The notes under the pieces are model-generated. The model had not been told where the DNA came from. It did not search any database and saw nothing but the letters and a program-made list of their open reading frames with translations. A DNA stretch of 64,000 nucleotides from Candidula unifasciata (lineage: Eukaryota > Mollusca > Gastropoda > Stylommatophora > Geomitridae): contig CAJHNH020000721.1 of the NCBI GenBank assembly GCA_905116865.2, positions 87,782 through 151,781 on the forward strand, read 5' to 3'. Below are positions 21,799 to 32,835 of this stretch, piece after piece. How positions within the stretch are numbered: position 1 is the stretch's first letter; each line of letters opens with the position of its first letter. Both the position numbers and the translations under genes were made by a program.

Positions 21799-22015
21799 AG
21801 ACCCGTGGTCTAGCGGCTAGACATTTGCCTGAGGATCGGAAGGTCGTGGGTTCGGGTCCTGATAGGGTCCGTGCTTTTTTGAAAAATGACCTTGGCCCTC
21901 AGGTCGACCCAGCCTTGAGTGGGTACCAGGTACATTTCTGGGAAGTAAAGGCGGTCGGTGTGATGCTGACCACATCACCCACCCAGGGCGGTTTGGTCTA
22001 TAAAATATTGGCCTA
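21797..22015 (+). mobile_element. tRNA-derived SINE, family B, copy 1
   Basis: Head GTGGTCTAGCGGCTAGAC (A-box) and GTGGGTTCGGGTCC (B-box). Body: TGACCTTGGCCCTCAGGTCG, GAGTGGGTACCAGGTACAT, GGAAGTAAAGGCGGTCGG and TGGTCTATAAAATATTGGCC. It matches 36755-36968 throughout; 54560-54700 is a body-only remnant and 55137-55205 a head-only relative. Confidence 0.88.
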
Positions 22016-22027
22016 GTCCTGATAACC

Positions 22028-22092
22028 CGTCGGCCCTGTGGCTAAGTCGATGCGAACGCTTCGTAATGCCGGGATGCCGGATTCGACGCAAA
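22028..22092 (+). mobile_element. SINE family D head, isolated
   Basis: TGTGGCTAAGTCGATGCGAAC then CGTAATGCCGGG and CCGGATTCGACGC, matching the heads at 8983 and the reverse of 58890-58985. The body is missing because LINE-RH sequence follows directly. Confidence 0.65.
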
Positions 22093-22094
22093 GG

Positions 22095-23335
22095 TCTATC
22101 TGCAATGAGGATTATGGCTGCTTCCAATATCGAGCAAAGACTACTAGTACTCTGTTCTACGGTCTGGTCCTTTCCCCCATTGAATACGCTCTGGCCATCC
22201 TCACTGTCAGTGCTACCCAGATTGAACGACTCGAAAAGGTGCAAAATGAAGCCATGCGTATTATTTTGGGATGTACAAAAGACACATCCTGTGGAAGCAA
22301 TGAGGTATCTACTAGACTTCCCAACAATGAACCAAAGGATCAGGATGTGGAGGGCTCGGGCATACCTCAAAATATGTGCTGATAAGAAAACACCCACTGC
22401 ATCAAGCGCTTTTTAGTGAAAGGGCGACAGACTGAAGAGGGGAAAATCGTGGCTAGGTCGGGCAGAAGATGTTATTAGGCAAATATGCAGCCTAAACCGA
22501 CATCATACCTGGTGCAGAATGGATACCTGTGTGCCTCAGGCATTTATTTGTACATTTTTCCTGTATTGTCACACTCAACAGGCGATGTAGAGAAGAGAAT
22601 CCTGTTGCTGTTAATGCAGAGGTCAACGCTCTCATCGGTGAAAATTCAGACGAAGCAGATGCACTAATCTATACAGACGGATCCGTTATACGCCCAAAGA
22701 AGAAGCGCATGGGCATTTACAGCACGCTCGGCGGGCAGAACAGTCAAAGAAGCCAACGGTGCCTTCTCCATGACAACCAGCAGCATGACGATGGAGGTGA
22801 TGGCAGTGACGGCAAAGCGTTTGCCTGGCTTGAAACACAAAAATACACCCGCATATGTATACTCAGTGATTCAATGAGTATGATCCGGAGGGTTCAGGCA
22901 GGTTCAGTGCGAAGACAATGGCTTGAATCAATTCAGAAGTCCACTGTGCGAGGAGTCACCTTTATTTTTGTTCCGGGACACGCAGGCGTCGATGGAAATG
23001 AAAGAGCTGACAGGTTGGCTGGATCCGCTATCACTACCGACGGTCGGCCTATGGATCATGCTGATATTATCAATGCCCTCAGAGAAATGGGAAGGATAGA
23101 GGACTTTGGTGGCAGGGAATCCACATCACTCGCCAGAATGGCAGACTTGGGAATTAAGATCGGCACAGCAAAAAACGAGACGCACACCGGACACGTCAGA
23201 AGACTTGTTAATCAACATAGAACTGGTACTATTAGCCATCGGACGTTGGGGTTCATACTGAGGGGAGGATCTGAGCATCTATGGACATGTCCGGAGTGCA
23301 ATGATGATAACCCAGCTAACTAACTAACTAACCAC
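22095..23335 (+). mobile_element. LINE-RH: RT C-terminus and RNase H, frame-broken
   Basis: Overlapping + frames encode YGLVLSPIEYALAILTVSA then IERLEKVQNEAMRIILGC (RT thumb region) and MNQRIRMWRARAY. From 22640 an RNase H follows: IYTDGSVIRPKKKRMGIYST, ICILSDSMSMIRRV and FVPGHAGVDGNERADRLAGS, with the catalytic-type Asp, Asp and GHAG-H/GNERAD motifs. It ends at CPECNDDNPAN and a TAAC repeat tail (23317-23334). Related 3' ends are at 29964-30215 (-) and 57612-57690 (-). Stops and frame changes indicate a dead copy, but 22529-23323 is still open for 264 codons. Confidence 0.9.
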
Positions 23336-23680
23336 TAAACACGTCCATTTGTTAGCCTCGTTCAGGCGAAGCTGTGGTAAAACAGAAAGACCAAACCTGT
23401 ACGTGACATGAGGCAAGGAATGGTGACCTCTTCCTGTCCAAGGAAACACATACAGGTTATGGGGCACATACTAGGCAGTGAAAGTATGCAACCTGTATCA
23501 AAACTAATGCACCCGCCTTTATGTGGGACGGAAGGCGCAGTCCTTGGTAACCCGGGTGGCGTCCGGACCAGTGCAAAATTATACGATATGCAGGTAACTT
23601 GAAACGTTTCACGCCGTATTTTAACCTTGACCCAGTCCTTTCCATGTTTTCTAATCCAGTAATCTCCTCGTGAGATGCAA
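23336..23680. other. nothing recognised
   Basis: Short spacer between LINE-RH and the hAT-bearing repeat. No feature recognised. Confidence 0.5.
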
Positions 23681-23874
23681 TTTTTCGTTATTTGAAGTAG
23701 GGCTGTACCGAATAGTGATTTTCACTATTCGGCCAAATACGAATAACGGGAACAAATATTCGGCCGAATACGAATAGTGTATAAAATATATCTATTTAAA
23801 AAAAAAAAAACACATTCATAATGTCAAATGTACGCTAAACTTCACATAAAGTAGTACAGAATAGTCATCTTCTT

Positions 23875-24620
23875 CTTTAGCATTCTGAGCCCTTGAGGTT
23901 TAATGCTGCAGATATCACTCGTCTCCATTAATCTCTCTGGCTGGTCTTCTCTTCACAATCTGTGACACCAGTTGTTTGCAGGTCTGGCTGGACATTAACT
24001 CTCGAACTTCTTTTTTGTCTGCCTCGTGGTCTACGTCCATTCCTCTCTCAGATGTATAGTTTTTATTTCTCTGTCATCTGACGTTCTTTCAATATGCCCC
24101 AACCATTTTAGTCTGTTAGCTCTCATGATGCCAGTGATCAATTGTGATTTAAACAGATTATGTGTTACGTTGTTGCTTCTCACTCTCCATTCCCCGCTGT
24201 TAGCATCTTTGATGAGTCCAAAGATTTGTCGTAAGACTGTTTTCGAAAACCTGTAATAAGGCCTCATCTCTTTAATTTTTGCTCCAAGTTTCAGAGCCAT
24301 TAAAAAAAAACTGGTCTTATCAACGTTTTATATATTTTAATCTTGGTGTTGCGAGACAGACATTTTGACTTTAGCAGATGTTGAAGGGCATAGTATACTT
24401 TATTTCTAGATTTGTATTCTAGATGGATATTTCTTCTCTCAGCATGTTGGAGCAGTTGAAGTTTGCCCTCAAGTACTTATATGTTTCCGTTCGTTTGATT
24501 TTCATATTATCGACTTGGATGTGGCCGGAGTTTAGATTCTTTCCATGTCTAGTTAGTATTCGTACAGAATAGTAAACATTTAAAATCATGTTATGTTTTG
24601 CATCCTTTAGTCAGTCTGTG
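23875..24620 (-). mobile_element. LINE fragment inside the hAT element (first)
   Basis: The minus frame 24031-24300 encodes an RT tail with ANRLKWLGHIERTSDDR. Degenerate LINE sequence extends to both sides. It is nested within the hAT inverted repeats. Confidence 0.7.
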
Positions 24621-24669
24621 TTGAATTATAACTAGAGATGAAATAATCCTAAGTATAATAACAAATAAC

Positions 24670-25340
24670 TCATCATCATCATCATCATCATCAGGTGCTT
24701 TGCCGACTGGCGTGGGCGATCATGCCTCTCCATAATCTGCGATCTCCTGCCGCATGTATCAGTTCGTGTGCCGACACACATCCATGCCATGCAACAAGAC
24801 TGTCAAGCATCTTCTCTCGTTGTCTTCCTCTATCTCTCCTTCCACATATCTTTCCAGTGGTCACAACATGTTCTTTTTTCCCTCTTCTCATAACATGGTC
24901 GAAAAATGATGACTGTCTCCTTCTGATATCTATGATAAGTTGTCTTCGGGCTCCCGCCTCTTTCAAAACCTTTTGGTTGCTCTTTTTGGCTGTCCAAGGT
25001 ATTCTAAGCATTCTTCTGTAAAACCACATCTCTGAGGCCTCTAGAAATTGTTTAGCTTACCTACCAATTGTCCAGGATTCACATCCATATGTTAAAACTG
25101 GATGTATGTAGCAAGTAAAAATTCTTTTTCTAACTCTCAATGACAAGGATATATTGCACAAGATGTTTTTCATTTCATTAAATGCAGTTTTTGCCTGTCC
25201 TGTCCTATTCTGTTTCTTATCTCAGTTATGCATCTTCCATCTGATGTTATCCGTGTGCCCAGATACTTAAATTTCTGTACTTGTCCTAAAATAACATCAT
25301 CAACTTTTATTACACACTTAGGAACTAAACTTAGAAATTT
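24670..25340 (-). mobile_element. LINE-B fragment inside the hAT element (second)
   Basis: The minus frame 24691-25029 encodes MWFYRRMLRIPWTAKKSNQ, RRQSSFFDHVMRRGK and [19 protein letters not shown]. Its 3' end is the CAT repeat at 24671-24692. Best-preserved tail of the LINE-B family in the window. Confidence 0.88.
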
Positions 25341-25554
25341 CCACTAACAGCTTAGTTAATGCATGAAAGCTGCATTAGCTTTCAACAAAACCAATAGTTC
25401 CATGTTGTCAGCATTAAAGTGTGTATGCAGAAGCGGGTGTAAGTAACTACTATTCGTATTCGGCCAGACCGCAACTATTCGGCCGAATACCGAATAGTCA
25501 ATAGGTCCACTATTTGGCCCCGAAGCGAATATTCGGTACAGCCCTAATTTGAAG

Positions 25555-25730
25555 CCCTACTCTAGCTCTTGCCAGGGGCCGCAATATAACCCGACCATAA
25601 ATATGGTCTTATGACTGAACGCGTTTTCTGGGACCTCTCCAAGGTGATCCTCACCCACATGGTGGCACTTTGTGTCATCGGGTGTCTATCGCTTGTGTGA
25701 TGTCCTAGTGGGGTAAAAAGCTACCACTAC
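25555..25730. repeat. single copy of the 240-bp repeat family (right half, split by hAT)
   Basis: CTTGCCAGGGGCCGCAATAT, TTTTCTGGGACCTCTCC, GGTGGCACTTTGTGTCATCG and TATCGCTTGTGTGATGTCC match every unit of the tandem array at 51970-53890. The left piece of this copy (TTTTTCGTTATTTGAAG) ends at 23697. Confidence 0.9.
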
Positions 25731-26149
25731 TTACCATGCAGCCATTTCCTTGTTAACTGCTGCTCTCACGTATAGAGCGACCTGCGGGGCTGTTTAATTC
25801 TGGGAGAAAATGTGCCAGTAAAGACTATAAGTGTTTTTGAAAAAAGATGTCGATACTCACAGGGCAGTCTAAATATTACTGTACGCCTCGGGCAAACCAG
25901 TGACAACCATTCACATGAATGGAATGTTAATTGTCGATAATTTTAAACATATATTAATTTTATTAGTACTTCAACGAAACTGGTTAGTCATGTTTGCAGT
26001 TTACTAGTAACTGTTTTAATTGTTCTTCATGATTTAACTATATACAACACTGCTGATTTGAAATTAAATATTTGAAGTTGAGAATTTAATAATTTCCTTT
26101 GACTTCCACATATTTACCAGAGGAAATTTCCCTTTTTACCTAAAGTATT
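25731..26149. other. nothing recognised
   Basis: AT-rich intergenic spacer with no feature that I can support. Confidence 0.5.
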
Positions 26150-28190
26150 TTCTGTTTCTGCCTTTCTATTCCCCAATGGAGCTCAACCAACTAATGCCAA
26201 GTGGTTCTATCCTTCGCCATTACATGGAACTCTCCTCATGTCCTCCCCATCTTTTAAAATTCATTCTCCAGCTCGCTTCCCCATGTGTTTTTTGGCCTTC
26301 CTTTAATTTCTATGCCCCTGTGGGTTTCAATGCAAAGACATTCTAGTTGTGCTGTTCTCCTGTTTTCTCAGTGTGTGTCCTATCTAACGCCAGCGTCTTT
26401 TCCTCACTTGATCCACTGGAACCTGTTTAGTTCTCTCCCAAAGCTCTACATAAGTTTTTCTATCATACCATTTAATTCCCTATGTTCTGCGCAGGCACCA
26501 GTTAATCAAGGTCTATAATTAATTTGTAATTGCCTAAGATGATCTCCCTGTTTCCGCCCTTTACAAAAGTACTGATCTGACATTAGAATTAAACATTTTT
26601 AATTTAGTATTTCTTTTAATTTTTTTTTTTTTTTTTTTACCTCTAAAAATTTCCTAGTGCTATGAAAGCTCCTCTTGCCTTTTGTATTCTTATTTTAATA
26701 TCCCTATCAGTTCCTCTATCTTCATCTACAATACTGCCCATATAGGTGTACGACTCCACGTCTTGGAGTGGAGTGCCATCAAGAGAAACCACATTACTAT
26801 TTGCCCGATTTATTCTCATTACCTTTGTCTTTCCTTTATGGATTTTCAGACCAAGCTGCTGTGATCTCGCATCAAGTATATTTAATTTATCCTGCATCTG
26901 ATTCCGTGAATGGGACAGAAGAGAATATTATCAGCGAAGTCCAGATCATCAAGCTGTTTTGTAGGGGTCCACCGAATTCCATTCTTGGTATTAGCAGTTA
27001 CTGTTGTCATAACCCAGTCTATGGCCAGTAAAAATAAGAGAGGCGACAAAAGACATCCCTGTCGCACACCTGTTTTTAATTTCAAATGTATCTGTTAGCT
27101 TTCCCCCATGAAGAACTCTACATTTCATGTCTTTACATGTTGCCTTTACTAAGTTGATAATTTTCTGTGGAATCCCATAGTGCCCCATCAATTTCCAGAA
27201 TGATTCCATACCAATGCTGTCAAATGCTTTTTCATAGTCTATAAATCCAATGTAAAGTGGTGAGTTCAGTTCAATGATTTGCTCTATTATAATACGTAAT
27301 GTGGCTATCTGGTCAGTACTGTATATGTTTGACCGAAAATCTGCCTGTTCATCTCTTATCTTTTTATCAATTGCATCTTTTAATCTTCCCAAAATAATTC
27401 TACTTAATATTTCTCCAGGAACTGACAGCAACATAATTCCTCTATAGATTTCACATTCCTGTAGATTGCCTTTTTTGGGCAGTTTCACAAGATATCCTTC
27501 TCTCCAGTCTGCTGGTATTTCTTCGGTCTTCCAGACTTTACTTAATAGTATATGTAGCAATTCTGTTGATGTGTTTATGTTGGCCCTGATGGCTTCAGCT
27601 GGGATACCATCTGGTCTACCGCCTTTCCTTCCTTGAGAAGATTGATAGCTTTTCTAAATTTCCTCTTTGGATGGTATCTCACAGTTGATATCCAGTTCCA
27701 TTTCTAAAGGCTGGATATCTAGGGAAACCTCTGGACCTAGTCTATTTAGAAGCATTTCAAAATATTCAACCCATATGTCAATTTGATCTTTCAGTGTTAG
27801 TAAGTACCTTTCCTTAACTATTTTTGATTGATCCAGTTGGCTGACTATATTTACTTACTAATCTTCGTGTGCTACTGCAAAGTTCTCTGAGGTTTCCTAT
27901 CGCTGCTGCTGTCTCCGCTTCTTGTGCTAGATCATTTAGATATTTCACTTTATTTGCCCTTATACGCCTCCTAACTTCCTTAATTGCTTCTGTGTATTTA
28001 TCCTGAGCTTTAGCTTTAGCAGCTCTGGTTTTGCTATTTTTTAAGTCTGCCTTTTCACTTTTTCTTTATGCAATCAATTTAATGGTTTCTGGTGTTATCC
28101 ACGCTTTATGTTTCCGTTCTTTCTTGCCAAGTAAAAACTGCCAGTTCCTCTATATTTGTTTTCATTGCTACGTGAAAGACCCACTATGGC
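26150..28190 (-). mobile_element. RTE-like LINE with most of the RT domain
   Basis: Longest RT remnant in the window. On the minus strand in order: EAIKEVRRRIRANKVKYL (near 28000), WVEYFEMLLNR, EEIPADWREGYLVKLPKKG, EIYRGIMLLSVPGEILSR, YIGFIDYEKAFDSI (RT box A), KTGVRQGCLLSPLLFLLAID (box B), QLDDLDFADNILF (box C), KIHKGKTKVMRI and YTYMGSIVD. The catalytic FADD is FADN here. The 3' part (26165-26560) matches 9950-10428. Frameshifts at about 27060 and 26900 break the frame. The 5' endonuclease is missing. A short relative lies at 60995-61095 (+). Confidence 0.92.
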
Positions 28191-28589
28191 GATATAACTA
28201 AACGTAGAGCGCTATCGATGAGACCGGATTGGAACCTGTTGGCTCACACGCCTACAGCCAGTGTTGCCACTTTTCTTTGACAAAAACATCTAAAACGGAG
28301 TCAAAATATATCTAACAAAATCTGAATTTGCGTCGAAAACATCTAGAAAAGCATCCAAATGGAAAGAGTCACAAATTACATAGCCATTGATATGATTTAT
28401 CCTATAGAATCATGTCCTCATCTTCTCTGATGTCTGCCTCACACAATCCACAGAATAAACTTAGCTTGGATGATGAAGTTTAAGCTTCTGATCCAGAATG
28501 ACTCTGGAATGCTTTAGCTGTTACATTTTTTTTTAATACACCATCAGGGAGCTGATAAGTGGAACAGCATTTTCCTACTCTCATCAGGA

Positions 28590-29607
28590 TGAATTTTATT
28601 GTCAAGATTTGATATAGTTCACAGCACTGAAAACTCTTTCTACGTCGGCATTTGAGTGGTGTAGTATCAGAACTTTCAGTGGCGTGGAACCATCATTCAA
28701 GGCTGTATATAATGTATTGTATTGCTGTTGTCTGACAAATGATTTGGAAAACCAGTTATGTGTTTCAGCAATAATGAATTCCAAATTCCTTAGTAAACAT
28801 TCAGATGAATCATATGATAATGCTAGCTGCAATGAATGACATATACATTTTAAAAGTATTAACGATGGGATAGCTTCCTTCAACTTGGCATAAACGCCAT
28901 TGTTTATATCAACCATCACCGAGGCATTATCGGTACGAATTGGAGCCAAATTCTTCAAGTCTAACTGTTTGTTTATTAAAAGTTTCTTCAATTCCTGAAC
29001 TATACTTTCTAATCACACTTTTCTAATTGAACTAGTCCAAGATTTGTAGAAACTACTTTGTCTGTATTGTTGCTGTAATACATAATACACACACCAAGCA
29101 CTTTCAGTACCGAAATATCAGTTGATTCGTCTATAATAAACTATAATTATTTGTAGAAATGTCACTGATCAAATCTTTTTCGAAGTGAGAAAATAAAGTA
29201 TTTCTTAGAATATGTGTACACTTGCTGCGATGCAGTTTCACATCATCCATAATTTTACTGTCATAAATAGTGTTTTTAAACAAATCAATCAAATGGTCAC
29301 GGTTTGAAATTGCACAATGACCACTTAAAAACATTGCGACCGACCTTTTAACTTTTGATGATTTATTTGTCAATGTAGTTCTGAAAACAGATGCCAGTTG
29401 TGTGATATCTTTGAATGGAACTGCAGTTTTAAGCTTTTTAGTTTCTGCATAGCTCTTTTAGTCTTGTATTTTGCTATAATTTCACACTTGCAGTACTTAA
29501 AACGAGCCTTAGTCATATCCCCAAGAACTGTCATCATTCAGTCTTTAATTTTGTCATCATGCAACCACTCTTTCCGAAATTTTTGCTCATACTTTACTTT
29601 TGGCATG
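28590..29607 (-). pseudogene. hAT transposase pseudogene
   Basis: Starting near 29607 the minus strand reads MPKVKYEQKFRKEWL and a CxC-type zinc-finger start (FKYCKCE). Then 29131-29373 and 28602-28991 hold LAPIRTDNASVMVDINNGVY, LKCICHSLQLALS and HNWFSKSF, and finally NADVERVFSAVNYIKS, a hATC-type dimerisation motif. The last two pieces are fused directly at NDGSTPLKV, so the middle of the catalytic domain is deleted. Several stops. Resembles domesticated-type zinc-finger/hAT proteins of animals; assignment is from motifs. Confidence 0.82.
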
Positions 29608-29963
29608 TTACAAGTTTTTGTGAAAGCCACATATGAAGGTGAGCAATCATTTTTTTCAAAATCACATGAAAAAGAAACACAAAGTCAGCACAGTGAGGAT
29701 ACGGTTGAAACAAAGTTAGTTTGATTTATGCGCGCTTTTAATTAATCAGTACCGGGGCTGCCAGATATTTGAGCGTTGACCCCAGTGAGAATTAAAAGTT
29801 TAAGTAATCCCAAATATCACAATGTATGTACAAAAATATTGTAGTAAATATTTTACACAGTAAATATTAAACTGACACTGAACGAAAAAAAATCTTTAAA
29901 ATAATTAACACCAAAAGAAAAACATCTAGAAAACATCTACCATTTAAACGTCAAAAACACTAG

Positions 29964-30215
29964 TTAGTTAGTTAGTTAGTTGGGTTATCCTCATTGCACT
30001 CCGGACATGTCCATAGGTGCTCAGATCCTCCCCTCAGTATGAACCCCAACGTCCGATGGCTAATAGTACCAGTTCTATGTTGATTAACAAGTCTTCTAGC
30101 GTGTCTGGTGTGCGTCTCGTTTTTTGCTGTGCCGATCTTAATTCCCAAGTCTGCCATTCTGGCGAGTGATGTGGATTCACTGCCACCAAAGTCCTCTATC
30201 CTTCCCATATATAAA
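29964..30215 (-). mobile_element. LINE-RH 3' end inserted in hAT element
   Basis: Minus translation GRIEDFGGSESTSLARMADL, THTRHARRLVNQHRTG and GGSEHLWTCPECNEDN is nearly identical to 23090-23320 on the + strand. The tail is GTTA repeats at 29965-29985. It is only about 45 bp from the hAT right end. Confidence 0.92.
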
Positions 30216-30267
30216 TGCAAGGATATACATCTAAATCTGGATCCAAAGTGGCAACACTGCCCACAGC

Positions 30268-30734
30268 GCGTCCACACAAGGAACAAGTGGGATTAAAGAA
30301 CTGCATGATTGTCGTGTACCACGTGATGCGATGACGTCAGCAAACATATCATGGCTGACTGAGGGTAGCAGACGACGGACTTAGTCGCCTACGGTCTAAC
30401 TTTCACCTTTGCCGACACCACACAGACCTACCTTCTGTCTTATCTGTCATTCATCAATTATAATCAAGGAGTAGAAGTTGTCATTGCTCGATAGTGTATG
30501 GTATAGTTTATTTTCCTGCGCCGTATACTCAGTTTTCTTCCCGACTGTAGCGGTGCTCTCAAACTACTAGTTTAACTAGTTTTAAGAGAGGCACCAACAC
30601 CTGGAGACATTTGTGTGTGGGAGTCCGTGGTCATTATCATTGTTGTCTGCTGTGTCATCCAATTTGAGGAATCACCTATTTTTAAAACAGCTAAATCAAG
30701 AGCGTGAGTATAATTTACATTTAATTATTAATTA
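30268..30734. other. nothing recognised
   Basis: Spacer between the hAT element and LINE-R. No gene seen. Confidence 0.45.
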
Positions 30735-31337
30735 TCATCGACATGTAGCAGGTCCTTTGCAGAACGTCGCTCTCATTACGGTCTGCCTGAAAGAAACTCG
30801 GCCTCTCGCCAGCTCTCCCGCTTCATGTAATTTCATATTCAAGGAGTTACTTATATCCTGTGCCCATCTTCGTGTCGGTCGGCCCATGCCCCTCCTTCCT
30901 GGTACCATGCCTTCTGCTATAATTTGTTGCAATCCGTCCTGGCGCTTGATATGACCAAAATATTTCAGCTTCCGAGACAGGATACTGTTTATTAATTAGC
31001 CAATCTTCCTTGATGTTCAGATCTTTCAAGATGTCAATATTTCTCCTCTTCTTTGTCCAAGATATTCTGAGAATCTTTCTATATAATTTCAGCTCAAAAA
31101 CCCCTATTCTCTTTTTTAAGGACTGGGAGATAGTCCACGGATGTGCACATCTGTATGTTGCTACAGGGAAGATGCATGCTCTCAAACTTCTTTTGATCTT
31201 CTTGCTGGTGCTTAACCAAAGACAAGGCTTTTAATCTTTGCATTGCTATGGCCATCCTCCTTTTAATTTTTGCTAAACAATTTTTGCCAAACAGTCTCCG
31301 TTGCTATTTATTATAGAACCTAGGTGTTAAAAGTTTG

Positions 31338-31729
31338 GGCTATCTTCCTAATAACGCTCCCAAATTATCGAGGCAGAAAAATACCCTAATAGGGCCTCAG
31401 TCACGTGTCAATTGGGCACCTTCCAGCGACTTAAATTGCGCACCTCCGGTGACTTTTGCCACCGCTAAGAGAATCCCCCACGCCACTAACACGGCGTAGA
31501 TTGGGGCTAAACTAGATGGCTGGGACTCATGAGCAGCAGCTACCGCAGCTTCCTTCATTTTATTTGTTTATGAGTCCCAGCCATCTAGTTTAGCCCCAAT
31601 CCATGCCGCGTGTAGCAGCTTGGGACATACTCTCGGCAGTGGTGGAAGTCCGCAATTGACACGTGAATGAGGCCCTGTTAGGGTGTATTTTCAGCCTCGA
31701 TAATTTGGGACCGTTATTCGGAAGATAGC
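31338..31729. mobile_element. foldback MITE, copy 1
   Basis: The two halves are reverse complements: GGCTATCTTCCTAATAACG at the left and CGTTATTCGGAAGATAGC at the right, continuing through AAATTATCGAGGC and GGGCCTCAGTCACGTG to a centre near 31555. Homologous copies are at 61463-61864 and 62534-62943. No coding sequence. Confidence 0.93.
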
Positions 31730-31839
31730 GGGTATGGTGAGAGAATGCACCTCTGCCTCACTCTATTTTGCACCTCCATCCAATCCGATGTTTCACCAGC
31801 TGTTCTGATGGCTACTTGTTGTTCTTGATAAAGATTTTT

Positions 31840-32589
31840 GGCTCTCCTGTCAACTGCGGCCGGTAGACAACAGTAGACAGCCTGTTAGTCGGAGTTCTGT
31901 CCTTTGGCTACAGTGCAATTACGGAGTGGAAAAGGAGGGAATGAAACAATTGACACAATTACTGTGTTTTGGCGATAGACAGCGTGCACTGCCCTGCTAT
32001 AATCATACGGTTACAGTTTGGGTTAGGGTTTGGGTTGGAGTTAGGGTTAGGTTTGGGTTAGGGTTTGGGTTAGGGTAACACATGTAACGTCGAGTACTTA
32101 CCCATAATGCGGCCGCTATATGTGATAATTTTCAGACAGGAGTTACAAATAATGGCCGACAATGTGCTGCTTGTGGCAGTGGCGCCATTGAAATTCTGCT
32201 AAATATGAAGGCAATAGCGCCCGGCTGGTGCCCAATTGGTGTCGAATCTTGCGCTTCAGTAGCATCTAGAGGACGGTTGCACGAGCCACATACCTGCATG
32301 TTCCTTATGACTCTATGCTCAGCTAGCCACCGCAACCACGCAAGCTTATCACTCATTAAGGCATACAGATCTGGAGGTGTCACATCTACGGCCACTAAGT
32401 CTTGCGTCGCAAGAACGTGATCGCTAATGTGAGTCGCGGCACGTGGTCTAGGTCTAGCAGCCATGTCTACGTCACAGTGTGTTGTGATTCGTGCCTTTTC
32501 CACTCCGTATTTGCACTGTAGCCAAGTGACAGAACTCCAACTAACCGGCCGTCTACTGTTGTCTACCGGCCGTAGTTTACAGGAGAGCC
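31840..32589 (-). mobile_element. TIR element (possibly Merlin-like) inserted in LINE-R
   Basis: About 95-bp inverted repeats: GGCTCTCCTGTCAACTGCGG with CGGTAGACAACAGTAGAC at the left, and the complement ending CTACCGGCCG and TTTACAGGAGAGCC at the right. Flanks AGATTTTT and AAATTTTC may be a decayed 8-bp duplication (6 of 8). The minus-strand ORF 32132-32599 has SDKLAWLRWLAEHRVIRN then MQVCGSCNRPL, reminiscent of the N-terminal zinc region of ISXO2/Merlin-type transposases. The interior also has telomere-like repeats. TIR structure is certain; superfamily is a guess. Confidence 0.78.
32017..32077 (+). repeat. telomere-like GGGTTA/GGGTTT tract
   Basis: Irregular mixture of GGGTTAGGGTTT, GGGTTGGAGTTA and GGGTTAGGTTT over about 60 bp, related to the animal telomere unit TTAGGG. 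It lies inside the TIR element. Confidence 0.8.
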
Positions 32590-32835
32590 AAATTTTCAAT
32601 TAAATGCACTAAATACGATTGAAACCCCATACTTCTCATAATAGTCCAGTTTCTGATGTTGGACACAATCAATGAAACAGGCATGAAGATCTATGTTGTA
32701 TTCACTGCATTTTTCAAAAATTATTCTGATATTAAAGTTGTGATCCCTGGTTCCTCTACCCTGTCTGAAACCTGCTTGTGCTTCATGTAGCATGTATTCT
32801 AATTTCCTTAATTATTATTGCAGTATATTTCACTT

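Larger units (their letters stand above)
23698..25546. mobile_element. hAT-like nonautonomous DNA transposon, perfect 8-bp target duplication
   Basis: Terminal inverted repeats TAGGGCTGTACCGAATA (23698-23714) and TATTCGGTACAGCCCTA (25530-25546) match perfectly. The flanks are ATTTGAAG at 23690-23697 and 25547-25554, an 8-bp duplication as expected for hAT. Subterminal DNA is full of the palindromic word ATTCGGCCGAAT and its variants. No transposase is present; the interior is two minus-strand LINE fragments. It lies inside a copy of the 52-kb repeat family. Confidence 0.93.
28260..30259 (-). mobile_element. second hAT element with transposase remnants
   Basis: Inverted repeats CAGTGTTGCCACTTT (28260-28274) and AAAGTGGCAACACTG (30245-30259) are perfect over 15 bp, bordered by CCTACAGC (28252-28259) and CCCACAGC (30260-30267), an 8-bp duplication with one mismatch. 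The minus strand carries transposase pieces. A LINE-RH 3' end is inserted near the right end (29964-30215). Confidence 0.9.
30735..32835 (-). mobile_element. LINE-R, split by two later insertions
   Basis: Minus-strand order: QAGFRQGRGTRDHNFNIRII and LHACFIDCVQHQKL (32600-32800, RT), then after the 31840-32589 insert LYQEQQVAIRTAGETSDW and RVRQRCIL (31740-31830). After the foldback MITE come LGSIINSNGDCLAK, FELKLYRKILRISWTKKRR and GRPTRRWAQDISN with a final FRQTVMRATF (30735-31330). The region with the catalytic FADD box is absent. Its 3' end also occurs at 663-840 and 9105-9314. Confidence 0.9.
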
